Below, piece by piece: positions 1 to 8,309 of a DNA stretch of 64,000 bases (its first letter is position 1; the number at the start of each line of letters is the position of its first letter). Where the stretch lies: NCBI GenBank assembly GCA_020638975.1, contig JACKHN010000017.1, positions 62,001-126,000 on the forward strand, written 5' to 3'. Position numbers and translations under genes: made by a program. This stretch comes from Planctomycetaceae bacterium. Lineage in GTDB: Bacteria > Planctomycetota > Planctomycetia > Pirellulales > Pirellulaceae. The notes under the pieces are model-generated. The model saw only the letters and a program-made list of their open reading frames with translations, was not told the DNA's origin and did not search any database.

Positions 1-942
1 CTCGCCGCTTTTGGCTTCGAGGCATCCCTCAAAAAGGGTCTCGAATTCCCAGCCGTCGCCGAAATCGTATTCGTACTTGAACTGGAATCGCTTTCCGTCT
101 TTGGGCACGATGTCGCTAAGCTTAGTCGCACTGGAGTCCACGATATTACAATCCTCAAACCCGTCATCCAGTATCCGGGGATCGCCGTATCTTTGGTCGT
201 CGATTAGGAACTGATGTAGATGGTAGTTCCACCAGCCGAATGCCAGCTGGATGTGTTCATGGAGCCGGTCGAGGGTGCATTCCTTGATTTGGATTCGACG
301 CCAGATCTCCGGTGAGATGTCCACGATACCGATTCGCAGTTGGTAGACCCGCTTGGACGAACGAATGCGTCCGATACTGCCGGGTTGGTACTTCTCCAGA
401 GCCTCGCAAGTCGCTTCGATGACTGTACACAGCGAGTTGCGTTGCATCCCACTGCATTCCGAAACCACGGCCCGGCGTGCTTCTTTCTTGATTTGCCGCA
501 GTTCGGTCAGAGTGAATTGAACGACGCGGGCATTTGGCTCTTGCAACCTGAGACGTTCAGAGAGTTCCGGAATGCGTTCCGCAATAGCACGACGTTGAGA
601 GGCGGAGTAGGAAACCGGGAAGGAAGGTTCTGTGGCTTCCTTGTCTTGCTTGGGGACCTCAATCGCGTAAGTCTTCAGCAAATCGCGTAATTTCTGAACA
701 AGTTGCTGTAGTGTCGGTTTGAGATGTTTGTTGAAATCGAGTTGAGATTTACTCTCGATGTAGTTGGCCAGATCGTCAAGGTCGTCGAGCGAGATCTCAA
801 CTGGTTGCTCGCGGGGAGTGTCGGCAAGGGGCCGAAGTAAATGAACATCGAAGATGAATATGTCTTGCAGAATCAACTTCCGCTCGGCGTTGGTCAGATG
901 GACAATGACCTTGTCCGTGGGCGAAGCGAATTGACGGTGCAT
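1..942 (-). CDS. pRiA4b ORF-3-like protein, 3' end cut by window edge
   Basis: The minus strand is open from an ATG at 942 to the first base (314 codons, no stop), so the C-terminus lies outside the window. AGGGAG stands about 9 nt before the ATG. The last third reads YQLRIGIVDISPEIWRRIQI, then LHEHIQLAFGWWNYHLHQF and YDFGDGWEFE. This is the hallmark of the PRiA4_ORF3 fold (plasmid pRiA4b ORF-3, IS1096 TnpR-like), a family common on plasmids and mobile elements whose biochemical role is unsettled. The first 190 residues are a less conserved, mostly helical N-terminal region I do not recognise. The family assignment is secure; the function is not. Confidence 0.85.
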   Translation of the reverse strand, partial: MHRQFASPTDKVIVHLTNAERKLILQDIFIFDVHLLRPLADTPREQPVEISLDDLDDLANYIESKSQLDFNKHLKPTLQQLVQKLRDLLKTYAIEVPKQDKEATEPSFPVSYSASQRRAIAERIPELSERLRLQEPNARVVQFTLTELRQIKKEARRAVVSECSGMQRNSLCTVIEATCEALEKYQPGSIGRIRSSKRVYQLRIGIVDISPEIWRRIQIKECTLDRLHEHIQLAFGWWNYHLHQFLIDDQRYGDPRILDDGFEDCNIVDSSATKLSDIVPKDGKRFQFKYEYDFGDGWEFETLFEGCLEAKSGE

Positions 943-1021
943 TGACTGGTCTCCCTACTCGTCGATCCTCCGATATCTGTGGATTCTACCGCGACCTTGC
1001 CCCCAGCGATAGAATCACATC

Positions 1022-1678
1022 ATGTCAGCAAGAACCATCGCCATCGGCGACATTCACGGCTGCTCCATCGCCCTTGCCGCTCTGATCGATGCCATCGATT
1101 TGCAGCCAGACGACACGCTCGTAACGCTCGGCGATTATGTTGACAAAGGTGTCGACTCCAAAGCTGTCCTCGACTTTCTCATTAAGTTGGAAACTCGTTG
1201 CCAGTTGATCTCGCTAATCGGAAACCATGACGCCGTCATGTTGGGAGCGATTGACTATCAACTGAGCATCGAAGAATGGAAATCGATTGGCGGAACGGCC
1301 ACGCTTCAGTCTTACGGCGAATCGGAACGCGTGGCAGACATCCCAGTTACTCACGCCAAGTTCCTGCGAAGTTGTCGCTTGTGGCATGAGACGTCAACGC
1401 ACTTGTTTGTTCATGCCGCCTACGATCCAGAGCGTTCACTCGAAGAGCAGGATGAAGCAACGCTGTTATGGCAAGGCATTCGTGATGATGTTCCCGGACC
1501 ACATGTTTCGGGCAAGACGGCCATCGTTGGTCACACGTCACAGAAAAACGGCGAGATCTTTGACGCTGGTCATCTCGTATGCATCGATACGAATTGCTGG
1601 AATGGTGGCTGGCTGACGGCGATGGACGTGCAGAGTCGAAGGGTGTGGCAGGTGAATGAGGGTGGGCGGCTGCGATAG
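1022..1678 (+). CDS. Calcineurin-like metallophosphatase (PPP family)
   Basis: The 218-aa product carries the metallophosphoesterase motifs in order: GDIHG (residues 8-12), GDYVDKG (about 37-43, usually GDYVDRG), GNHD (about 67-70), a C-terminal GHT and an HAAYDPE stretch. This architecture is that of small bacterial PPP-type Ser/Thr phosphatases and ApaH-like Np4N hydrolases, with two metal ions in the active site. The cytosolic substrate could be phosphoprotein or dinucleotide polyphosphate; sequence alone cannot separate them. The start is the first ATG after an AT-rich stretch, and no clear Shine-Dalgarno sequence is visible. It is divergent from the gene at the left edge. The Arg-to-Lys change in the second motif is conservative. 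Confidence 0.88.
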   Translation: MSARTIAIGDIHGCSIALAALIDAIDLQPDDTLVTLGDYVDKGVDSKAVLDFLIKLETRCQLISLIGNHDAVMLGAIDYQLSIEEWKSIGGTATLQSYGESERVADIPVTHAKFLRSCRLWHETSTHLFVHAAYDPERSLEEQDEATLLWQGIRDDVPGPHVSGKTAIVGHTSQKNGEIFDAGHLVCIDTNCWNGGWLTAMDVQSRRVWQVNEGGRLR

Positions 1679-1727
1679 AGCTGTGCCAGAGCATTTCGAC
1701 GTACTGGTTTCGAGGATGGGCTGATAG

Positions 1728-2219
1728 TCACGCCGAGTAGCCATCTACCGATTTGTGTCTTTTAATAGGCATCTGGACTTCGCCGCCATCTTCCCGCGAA
1801 ACCCGCGAACAGATCATCAACACGGCGGCACAGACAACAGCGGCTATGCTGGCGGCAGAGGCACCGATCCAGATGGCTATTATGTAGCCCGCAAGCTCTC
1901 TTCGGTCGGTTGCCGTGGCCGCTGCGGAGAATGCTGTGGATGGGACTAAGAAGACCATCCAAAACGAAATCCAGAACGCGTTGTGCATGTACTGCTGTCG
2001 ACGCTTGGTCGACTCGGCTTCTTCGAGCGGATACCCCGCTTCGATCATCTTCAATCGTTCTGTGTGCAATTTCTCGCGAGTGAATCGCAGATGCCGAATT
2101 AGCAGCACGATGAACAGGACAAGTAAGGCACAGAGAGCAGCGGGGACGAGGATCGCTATCCAGAGCGTGTAATCGATGCTTAGATTCGGAGCGTCGGCAA
2201 CTTCTTGTGCAAACAACAT
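1728..2219 (-). CDS. Small membrane protein with three hydrophobic segments
   Basis: This is a 163-aa protein of unknown family. A first transmembrane segment (about residues 15-40, WIAILVPAALCALLVLFIVL) is followed by a basic, charged helix (RHLRFTREKLHTERLKMIEA) and two more hydrophobic segments (about 83-103 and 112-140). I chose the ATG at 2219 because GAGGAA lies 7 nt upstream; a TTG at 2234 is in frame but has no ribosome-binding site. The helix containing LKMIEAGYP resembles the short juxtamembrane helix of small planctomycete and proteobacterial DUF6249-type inner-membrane proteins. That resemblance is weak and I name no function. Confidence 0.75.
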   Translation of the reverse strand: MLFAQEVADAPNLSIDYTLWIAILVPAALCALLVLFIVLLIRHLRFTREKLHTERLKMIEAGYPLEEAESTKRRQQYMHNAFWISFWMVFLVPSTAFSAAATATDRRELAGYIIAIWIGASAASIAAVVCAAVLMICSRVSREDGGEVQMPIKRHKSVDGYSA

Positions 2220-2230
2220 GATTGGGTTCC

Positions 2231-2410
2231 TCAAGGGGATGCGATCTGATCGATTTGGGTAAGCGGCGTCAAAAAGTCAGCGTTAGTCGCTCCCCGGTCA
2301 CGGATGCCAAATGCGGACCAATGGTCAGGATTTGAGAATCGTGTTTGCTTTCGATCAAGATGGCGACAACGTAGATACTGTTGCTCCAGATGCAGGGAGA
2401 TGACTTCCAT
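2231..2410 (-). CDS. Possible 59-aa hypothetical protein
   Basis: An open frame on the minus strand begins at an ATG (2410) and stops at 2231, just before the ribosome-binding site of the next minus-strand gene. The peptide contains FSNPDHWSAFGIRDRG and is rich in polar residues. There is no Shine-Dalgarno sequence and I recognise no homologue. It may equally be non-coding DNA or debris from the broken HEAT gene upstream. Confidence 0.2.
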   Translation of the reverse strand: MEVISLHLEQQYLRCRHLDRKQTRFSNPDHWSAFGIRDRGATNADFLTPLTQIDQIASP

Positions 2411-2469
2411 GGCGGTATTGTACAAAACGAGTTCTCTTACCCGTCACGTTGTGAAAAGACGGCTCACGC

Positions 2470-3610
2470 TCAAAAGTTCTCCGCGATCCGCTTCCGTCCG
2501 TACTCGAACCAACCATAGTTCGTTCGCACCGCCTCATCGTGCTACTCTTCATACTCGGGAAACTTCACCCCCATGATCGTTGCTGCCGCTACCAGTCGGG
2601 AACGCAGGTCACGCTCGTCTGGATGAAGGTCGTCGCCCCCCTCCACCAATTGCTGAACCAGTTCGATCCCATCGGACTCGAAATGGTGCTAGCAAAGCAT
2701 GGCCAAGTTCCAGCTGAACTTCGCCGTCTTGCTCATCGCACAAGAGTTCAAGACACGTCTTGGCACATAGGTTCGTGTGAATCTTCTCCAAGGCGGAACA
2801 CATGATGCTTCGGTAGTTGGAATCGCCGCACTCCCAGTCGGTGACGATTGCTTCGACGACGGCGTTGGTTCCGATGCTGCCCAGAGCGTCGCCACACTCG
2901 TCGGCAACGTCGTCTTCGGCCAGATGACTTCTCTCGATGAGGAACGGAATGGCTGCATTCAGCTGCATCAAGCCAGCTAATCTGACGACATGTGAATCGA
3001 TCCACTCGGCAAGTCCAGGGTCGAGGCCATGTTTTTCGCGGCGGAGCAACGCAAGCAGTTGAGCTTCGCCGTCGCGATGTCGAGCAAGCAGTCGGTTCAG
3101 ATGGTGAAGGCGTCGGTGATCACTGCGGGACCAAATCCGTTTTCGACTCAACTTGTCGGCACATTCGAGGAACTTCTTCCAGGTAACTTCCCAGTTCCAC
3201 GAGGCGGCCAGCACGATTTCGACAATTCGTTTATCAAGCTCTCGCGGAAACAAAGGAGCTTTGCGGATCTCCGACTCTCGATGGACGATCAGCATCGGTT
3301 CGGCATTGCAGAGTACGAGAGCAACGGCAAACCGATAGTTGTCGGCGTCGATACTTTGAAGGTCGAGGTCACTGCGATGTAACTGCCCGATCAGCCAGTT
3401 GATGGTGGATTCGGTTTGCGGTAGTCGATCCGCATCGCGGAGAATCCGAAACGCACTGTCAACACCGTAGGTCTCGACCGCATTGATTACAAGCGGCATC
3501 ACCGAATCATCGTTGTTGAGAGAGTAAGTGAAGTAACGCAGTGCCGTCAGCCGGACCTCTTCTTCAGAGTGTTGGATGGCAGCTTTGATTTTGGATTCGG
3601 GGAGACGCAT
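2470..3610 (-). pseudogene. HEAT-repeat protein gene with frameshift and nonsense mutation near its 3' end
   Basis: The open part (3610 down to about 2690) encodes some 305 residues of paired helices typical of HEAT/ARM-like scaffold proteins (RLTALRYFTYSLN, RFAVALVLCN, VADECGDALGSIGTNAVVEAI). After 'GHALL' the reading frame changes: an extra base in CTAGCAC near 2689 diverts translation into a basic tail ending at 2609. The displaced frame continues as HFESDGIELVQQLVEGG and FPEYEE, meets a TAG at 2544-2542, then reads HDEAVRTNYGWFEYGRKRI to a TGA at 2470. That acidic/aromatic tail looks like the original C-terminus. The gene therefore seems recently broken by one indel and one stop, though a sequencing error could explain either. 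HEAT proteins mediate protein-protein contacts; no partner is evident here. Confidence 0.75.
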
Positions 3611-3735
3611 GGCGGCATTCTAGCGTTCGAGTCGCCCGCTCGACACGTACATCGCTTCCAGCAACAATGTCGACTTCTATTAACCAACGGGCCTCGACGA
3701 TGCCCCAGTCCCTTCGCAGATGATGCAAGTTTGCA

Positions 3736-5112
3736 ATGAACGAAGAAAAAGATGCTCCGTCAGGCGATGAGCCTAAAGTAGAGAACGCTGGCGGTGCTTC
3801 CGCATTGGAGGCTGGTCGCAAGCTTATTCGCTACGCTTTGGATTCAGTTAAGACGACTGGACTTCATCTGCGTGATATCTGGCATGTGCTTATTAGCCTC
3901 TTGAAGAAACGTCAATTTGGTCGTTTAGTTCGGGAGGCAGAGGGAGTCGTTGGGGAACAACTCGGACGGGCAGGACTCGGAGACGCTCAACTAAGAGAAC
4001 AGCTCGACGCAGTCGATCAGCGAATCGAAAACCTAAAATCGGCGGATGCGTCTCCCAAGCATTTGTTGACCGAACGACGTGGCATCTTACGACGACTATT
4101 TCACAACGCAGAAGAGACTGCGAGCGAACCAGCGTCCGTCATTTCCGCCCGTCAAGCCCTCCGTGAGATTCACGAGATGCGGGAGCAGAATGAAGACTTC
4201 TCCGGAGCGATCCGCCAAAGACTCGTACCATCAAATGGTGACGGTTGGCGGAAACTTGGCCTCGGTTACGTGATTATCTTCGCTATTTCGTATCTCGGTG
4301 CCAGATTTATCCTGCCATCGTCCAGTGACCCTCCATACTTCGCGATAACGGGTGTCAGCGATAGGAGGATTGAGGATTCCGTCGGGCTAGTGGTGAGCGG
4401 CCTTCGATTGACCATGCCGGATGGTGATGTCAATGAAATCTTCAACTCAACAGGTACTTGCTTCGCGGTCACATCTGACGGGTACTTATTAACCAATAAG
4501 CACGTCACTGAGTCGTACGAGAATCTGCAACGAGCGGAGGCTTTTCGAGAGCGACTACGTAATGAAGCGTTGATTGACGCGAGCCCGAAGCTCTGGGTGT
4601 TTTTCGCGGGCGAGCAATTCGATGCGAAGGTGCTCCACTCGGACAAGAACTACGACCTTGCGATTCTCAAGATTGAGCGTGAGCATCGCCCATTTCTTCG
4701 CATCGCAACGCCAACCGAGACGAATCGTGGAACAGAAGTGTACGCATTGGGATTTCCGGGAGCTGCAAGCGTTGCGTTATCGGAATCCGAGTTGTTGAGA
4801 AAGGTCGAACAAGAAGAAAGGCACATGCTTATCAAGCAACGCTTCAGGCCAGACGAATTCGAGTACACAATGACCAAAGGCATTGTCAGCCGAATAGTAT
4901 TTCGTGACGAGACCGAGTGGATTCAGCACAACGCCGCTATCAATCCGGGCAACTCGGGCGGTCCCTTGATTACAGCCGATGCGTCTGCAGTTGGAATCAA
5001 CACTCTTGGAAACTTCGACGCTCAGGGCGTTTTTTATTCATTCACGATGAAGCAATTGAGTCAGCTTCTCAGCGAACACGGAGTTGAGGTGGATCTTGGC
5101 CCAAGCGATTGA
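3736..5112 (+). CDS. Membrane-anchored trypsin-like serine protease
   Basis: The 458-aa protein has a cytoplasmic N-terminal half with charged helices (60-160, probably coiled coil), one transmembrane segment (about 174-194) and a C-terminal chymotrypsin-fold protease. The triad is visible: His256 in LLTNKHVTE, Asp307 in NYDLAILKI and Ser407 in NPGNSGGPL, as in the S1C/DegP-like families. There is no PDZ domain. An insertion of about 30 residues (SESELLRKVEQEERHMLIKQ) separates the Asp and Ser subdomains. The topology places the protease outside the cytoplasmic membrane, suggesting a quality-control or signalling protease. It stands alone, with no sigma/anti-sigma gene next to it. The ATG start follows a weak purine stretch. 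Confidence 0.88.
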   Translation: MNEEKDAPSGDEPKVENAGGASALEAGRKLIRYALDSVKTTGLHLRDIWHVLISLLKKRQFGRLVREAEGVVGEQLGRAGLGDAQLREQLDAVDQRIENLKSADASPKHLLTERRGILRRLFHNAEETASEPASVISARQALREIHEMREQNEDFSGAIRQRLVPSNGDGWRKLGLGYVIIFAISYLGARFILPSSSDPPYFAITGVSDRRIEDSVGLVVSGLRLTMPDGDVNEIFNSTGTCFAVTSDGYLLTNKHVTESYENLQRAEAFRERLRNEALIDASPKLWVFFAGEQFDAKVLHSDKNYDLAILKIEREHRPFLRIATPTETNRGTEVYALGFPGAASVALSESELLRKVEQEERHMLIKQRFRPDEFEYTMTKGIVSRIVFRDETEWIQHNAAINPGNSGGPLITADASAVGINTLGNFDAQGVFYSFTMKQLSQLLSEHGVEVDLGPSD

Positions 5113-5154
5113 GCCATTGATTGGGATAAACTCCCTGATATCACAGGCTCCGAA

Positions 5155-5938
5155 ATGAAAACGATCACGCTCTTCTCGTTCGGCTACTACGGCTGGGGCA
5201 ACGCCGCACCTTGTCGAGGCGGTCGATGCCATTGAAGAGAGCCGAGGCTTCCAGCCGCCGATGTTCGTGGACATTCGCATCAGTCGAGCTGTTCGGGCGG
5301 TGGGGTTCAAAGAAGCTGCATTTGAGAAGCTGATTGGCGATGATCGTTACCGTTGGATGAAGTCGCTGGGCAACAAACGAATCGTCACGAAATCCGGCCC
5401 TAAGATCCCGATTACCGAACCGAAGGCGGCCAATGATCTGCTTGACTTAGCCATTGCAGCTGCTAAAGACAAACGCCGAATAATCTTCTTCTGTAGTTGT
5501 GCGTGGCCTCGGTGTGACGGAAAAGTGGCCTGCCATCGAACGACGGTCGCCACGTTAGTCCTGGCAGCAGCACGGAGAAGAGACGTACCCATCGAGATTG
5601 TCGAGTGGCCCGGAGGAAAGCCGGGCCGAATCTCGATTGATCTTCAGCCGCCGATGTTTCATAAGGTACTCAAAGGGCGAATGACGATCCCGCTGGGGTG
5701 TGCCATCAGCTTACGTGATTGGGGTGGACCTCCATGGGGAACAATATGCACCCTTTACTGCGGCAACGAGAATATCCACCGAATCATTGGTCCAGTGATC
5801 TGGCAGAAGGACGAATGGTGCCTGCCAGTGCTTTACCTGTTCTATGATCCTGACGTTGGGCTTTCAGCGTACGAGAAAGAGTCAGTTCGTTCGCTACGGT
5901 CACACGGCCTAAGCCCGAGGGAGTCAGTAGCCAAGTAA
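5155..5938 (+). pseudogene. DUF488 family protein gene with 5' frameshift
   Basis: Translation from the ATG at 5155 begins MKTITLFSFGYYGWGNA, the normal N-terminus of this DUF488 subgroup, then runs into a stop after 26 codons. One frame over, the sequence continues HLVEAVDAIEESRGFQPPMF and FVDIRISRAVRAVGF to 5938. The shift falls at about 5200-5208, where one extra base or two missing bases break the frame. The downstream ORF (225 aa from ATG 5261) keeps the conserved FFCSCAWPRCDGK and CHRTTVATL segment, whose Cys/His residues typify DUF488. The biochemical role of the family is unknown. Either the gene is inactive or a shortened protein starts at 5261. Confidence 0.7.
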
Positions 5939-5961
5939 CTCAACAGTGCGGGGGTGCTTCG

Positions 5962-6423
5962 ATGGCGACAAAACCATATCAGTTTGCAGGTAAGGGACTT
6001 AGTATCGCACAGCCGTGGGCGTCGTCCATTGCGTTCGCCGGAAAAAGCATTGAAAACAGATCTTGGCGAACCCATTACCGTGGTCCGCTCGCGATCCACG
6101 CAAGCGGAACTCTTCGGCGAGATGCGGTGCTGCTGCCGCTAAAAGTGGAACGCGGAGGCAAGAAGCGTCCAGTGCTCGATTGGATTAACAAGGGCCGGAA
6201 GAAGTACGGTCAAGAACCCGAAGACGAATCGGTCATCGTTAGCCATATTGTCGCCATCGCCATGCTTGTGGATTGCGTCGACCGATCATCATCGGTCTGG
6301 TTCCACGGCGACTGGGGCTGGGTGCTTGAGGGAGTGATTCCCATCGAGCCAATTCCGTGGGTTGGCGGCCTAGGAGTCTGGGACTGCAAGTTCAAGTACC
6401 AGCCTTTGCGGAAGAAGGCGTAA
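5962..6423 (+). CDS. ASCH domain protein
   Basis: This 153-aa protein is almost entirely an ASCH domain. LSIAQPWASSIAFAGKSIEN (residues about 14-33) is followed by RSWRTHYRGPLAIHAS (34-49), matching the family's QPWA..I..G.K..E.R and RG...IHA signatures. The ASCH fold is a PUA-related beta-barrel associated with RNA binding or nucleotide chemistry (YqfB-type amidohydrolases); the substrate cannot be named from sequence. The ATG lies 24 nt after the broken DUF488 gene, and DUF488/ASCH genes often keep company in accessory regions. The GTP-binding and catalytic Lys/Glu of YqfB are not obvious here, so a nucleic-acid-binding role is as likely as an enzymatic one. Confidence 0.85.
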   Translation: MATKPYQFAGKGLSIAQPWASSIAFAGKSIENRSWRTHYRGPLAIHASGTLRRDAVLLPLKVERGGKKRPVLDWINKGRKKYGQEPEDESVIVSHIVAIAMLVDCVDRSSSVWFHGDWGWVLEGVIPIEPIPWVGGLGVWDCKFKYQPLRKKA

Positions 6424-6449
6424 GTCGCGTTGGAAGGATTGACCCGATA

Positions 6450-6704
6450 TTGAAAATTGACAAGTACCGACTGGACGAACTAGAGATAGATTACCCTGAC
6501 ATCTCCGATAGCATACTTCAGTTCGAGGAAGCGAAGTTGCCCGTATGTTCTCACTGTGGATCAAAGGACACAGCCAAAGTACAGTGTGGTATCGTTGGAC
6601 GCACTATGAATATTGCGTCAGCAACCACCAGAATCAAGTTACTCGCCAACGGGCCAGTTCCAGGCGAGTATTTCTGCAACACATGCAACAAGTTCTATGG
6701 CTAA
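6450..6704 (+). CDS. Small zinc-ribbon protein
   Basis: The 84-aa product has two CxxC knuckles, CSHCGSKD (about residue 32) and CNTCNKFYG at the C-terminus, separated by about 37 residues. This is a typical zinc ribbon. The N-terminal third (YRLDELEIDYPDISDSILQF) is acidic and probably helical. The start is assigned to a TTG at 6450, 12 nt after GGAAGG; the frame is open upstream into the ASCH gene, but codons before 6450 do not look like protein. It lies 26 nt after the ASCH gene in the same direction, so the two may be co-transcribed. Its function is unknown; nucleic-acid or protein binding is inferred from the fold only. Confidence 0.65.
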   Translation: MKIDKYRLDELEIDYPDISDSILQFEEAKLPVCSHCGSKDTAKVQCGIVGRTMNIASATTRIKLLANGPVPGEYFCNTCNKFYG

Positions 6705-6764
6705 GCAGCAAGAATAAACGTTTACCTCATACCGTCATGGACAAGCTCACAACGTTGCGAAATC

Positions 6765-6995
6765 GTGGTCAAACGCAAGCTGATCGAGTATCGAGAAATC
6801 AATCCGTATTGGACGGAAAAGCTTGCAGCGGTGCGTCCGCCGTTTCTTCTTCGTCTGGTCAACGGGATGACGAAAAACGCACCCGAAGTGACGGTGGTGG
6901 TTACGAAGATCCGAAAGAACTCAAAGTACGGCTGCTACGAGTTGCACCTGGGGCGAAGCGAGCCCAGTTCGTATCAAGCGATGCTTAATTTCTGA
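6765..6995 (+). CDS. ASCH-like domain fragment
   Basis: The 76-aa ORF starts at GTG 6765 and reads KLIEYREINPYWTEKL, a string seen in small ASCH-type proteins (K.EYR..TPYW), then EVTVVVTKIRKNSKYGCYEL and HLGRSEP. The usual N-terminal strand (about 15 residues before 'KLIEYR') is missing from this frame. The sequence just upstream lies in another frame (ATG 6737), so the gene may be 5'-truncated by a frameshift. It differs clearly from the full ASCH gene at 5962, so it is not a recent duplicate. It is a plausible but possibly non-functional gene. Confidence 0.5.
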   Translation: MVKRKLIEYREINPYWTEKLAAVRPPFLLRLVNGMTKNAPEVTVVVTKIRKNSKYGCYELHLGRSEPSSYQAMLNF

Positions 6996-7665
6996 TGGGC
7001 CGATCGCCCGAGGCATCATCCCAAAAAAAGAAGGCCGCTGCGGAGAGTCAGTCCGCACACGACCTTGTCGAAACGTTTTCCCACCAAGCCATGGAAGGAA
7101 TCCATATTGTGCCTACTCCCACGCTAAACAGCAATTGCAATTTGATCGACTGGCGAGACCGCGATCAGTTTCCACCAGACGAGCCGGTCACTATCTGGGG
7201 AAGCGATACAGGCGGTAACTTACGCTCGCGTTAAATCGCCTGGGGCGATATCGAAGGCGACATCGCCAACACGCTCGATGGTCCGATACAGATTCAAGAG
7301 GTTACTCGCGATGCCGACCGACCGATTCACGATGAAGAGCTAGTCCCACGATCGCCCAGTTCGCTGCGGCATTCACTAATACCGGCGTGGCCCACGGAAC
7401 GGAGAAGCGAAAACTCGAACCGCTGGGCATTACAGCTCTGCCGTAACCAAGGATCGTTCAGTCTCGATCGCGTGGCCGAAGATCTGGCAGGTGAACTCGG
7501 CGTCTTGCCGCAGTCCGTCGTTGCATTGAACGTTCACGACGATTCGGAAGAGTGCGAATGGCTCCTCGCAGAACGCGATGGTCATGGCGACATCATCGGA
7601 CTAAGTGTGCGTCGTATGTTCCCCCTGCGAGACGAAGCAACCGGCAAGTTAAATACCAAAGGCTT
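6995..7665 (+). pseudogene. Decayed gene with primase-like segment
   Basis: One frame runs from ATG 6995 to about 7665, interrupted only by a TAA at 7232. The part before the stop contains NLIDWRDRDQFPPDEPVTIW. The part after it contains WGDIEGDIANTLDGP and then VAEDLAGELGVLPQSVVAL and AERDGHGDIIGLSVRR with LNTKG. The last stretch resembles the N-terminal, pre-Toprim region of plasmid/phage primase-helicase or DUF3854 proteins ('ERDA.G.IIG...R'), but the catalytic Toprim domain is absent. The fragment runs tail-to-tail into the DUF1580 gene. I read it as the stump of a replication gene; the identity is tentative. Confidence 0.35.
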
Positions 7666-7863
7666 AGCGGCGGTGACGGCTTCGCAGAACTCTTGAATCG
7701 CAGTACGTGTCGTATAGGTCACGCCGCCAACTTCCAGAGATTTGAGCCGTATGCCGTAGCGGCCTACGTTGATCCAACGCCAAATCGTCGAGGGATCACG
7801 TTTGCCGGGGATGATCTGGCCTGCTTCGGCCAACGTGATGAGATCTTTGCTATCGAAATTCAT
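7582..7863 (-). CDS. DUF1580 domain protein
   Basis: The 93-aa ORF begins at an ATG (7863) with an excellent AGGAGG ribosome-binding site. The first 70 residues (DLITLAEAGQIIPGKRDPST, IWRWINVGRYGIRLKSLEVG, GGVTYTTRTAIQEFCEAVTAA) match DUF1580, a family I know almost only from Planctomycetota. It has the layout of an excisionase/MerR-like winged helix: a helix-turn-helix with 'WRW' and a basic wing. The last 20 or so residues (PLVFNLPVASSRRGN...) are antisense to the primase-like fragment and probably arise from read-through after the original stop was lost. A DNA-binding accessory or regulatory role on mobile DNA is inferred from the fold. Confidence 0.75.
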   Translation of the reverse strand: MNFDSKDLITLAEAGQIIPGKRDPSTIWRWINVGRYGIRLKSLEVGGVTYTTRTAIQEFCEAVTAAKPLVFNLPVASSRRGNIRRTLSPMMSP

Positions 7864-8309
7864 CGTGGGGGAACCTCCTGGATCGGTATGGACACACCGG
7901 TAGCGGTGTACTTTGGCGTGATTGCATAAAAGACGCATCACGTTTTCTGGAGTCTCGATCGCTACGTGCGTCGGACCCCTCCATACCGTTCGTAGATCCA
8001 AAGCTTGGATCGTCACGGTCCCTGCCATGGATTGCTCGCTCTGAGCATCCATGACCACATTCGCTTCACCCTGCCGTGTCACAGTCGTGACTCCCAGCAG
8101 CTAAGCGGCCTGAAATTGTGGGCCATCGTTCTTGAAACGTCAATACATCTTTCGTCCGTGTGCATGGCTTTGCATCCGGCATCGACCGCAACGTGGAAAT
8201 CGCGTTTGCCTGACCGTGGCCATCGACGGCGAATATGTAAACGTTTAACAGATTCGGGAACAAATCCTCGCTATCGTCTTCAAACTCAAACTAAGGAGAT
8301 CGCAAAAAC
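7864..8309. other. 446-bp gap between DUF1580 and the next gene; 10-bp palindrome
   Basis: I see no convincing gene here. A minus-strand frame continues upstream of the DUF1580 start to 8082 but has no ribosome-binding site and odd composition. A perfect 10-bp palindrome, TAAACGTTTA, lies at 8238-8247, about 60 bp before the ATG of the next gene, and could be an operator. That gene has a strong AAGGAG at about 8293-8298. Confidence 0.4.
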
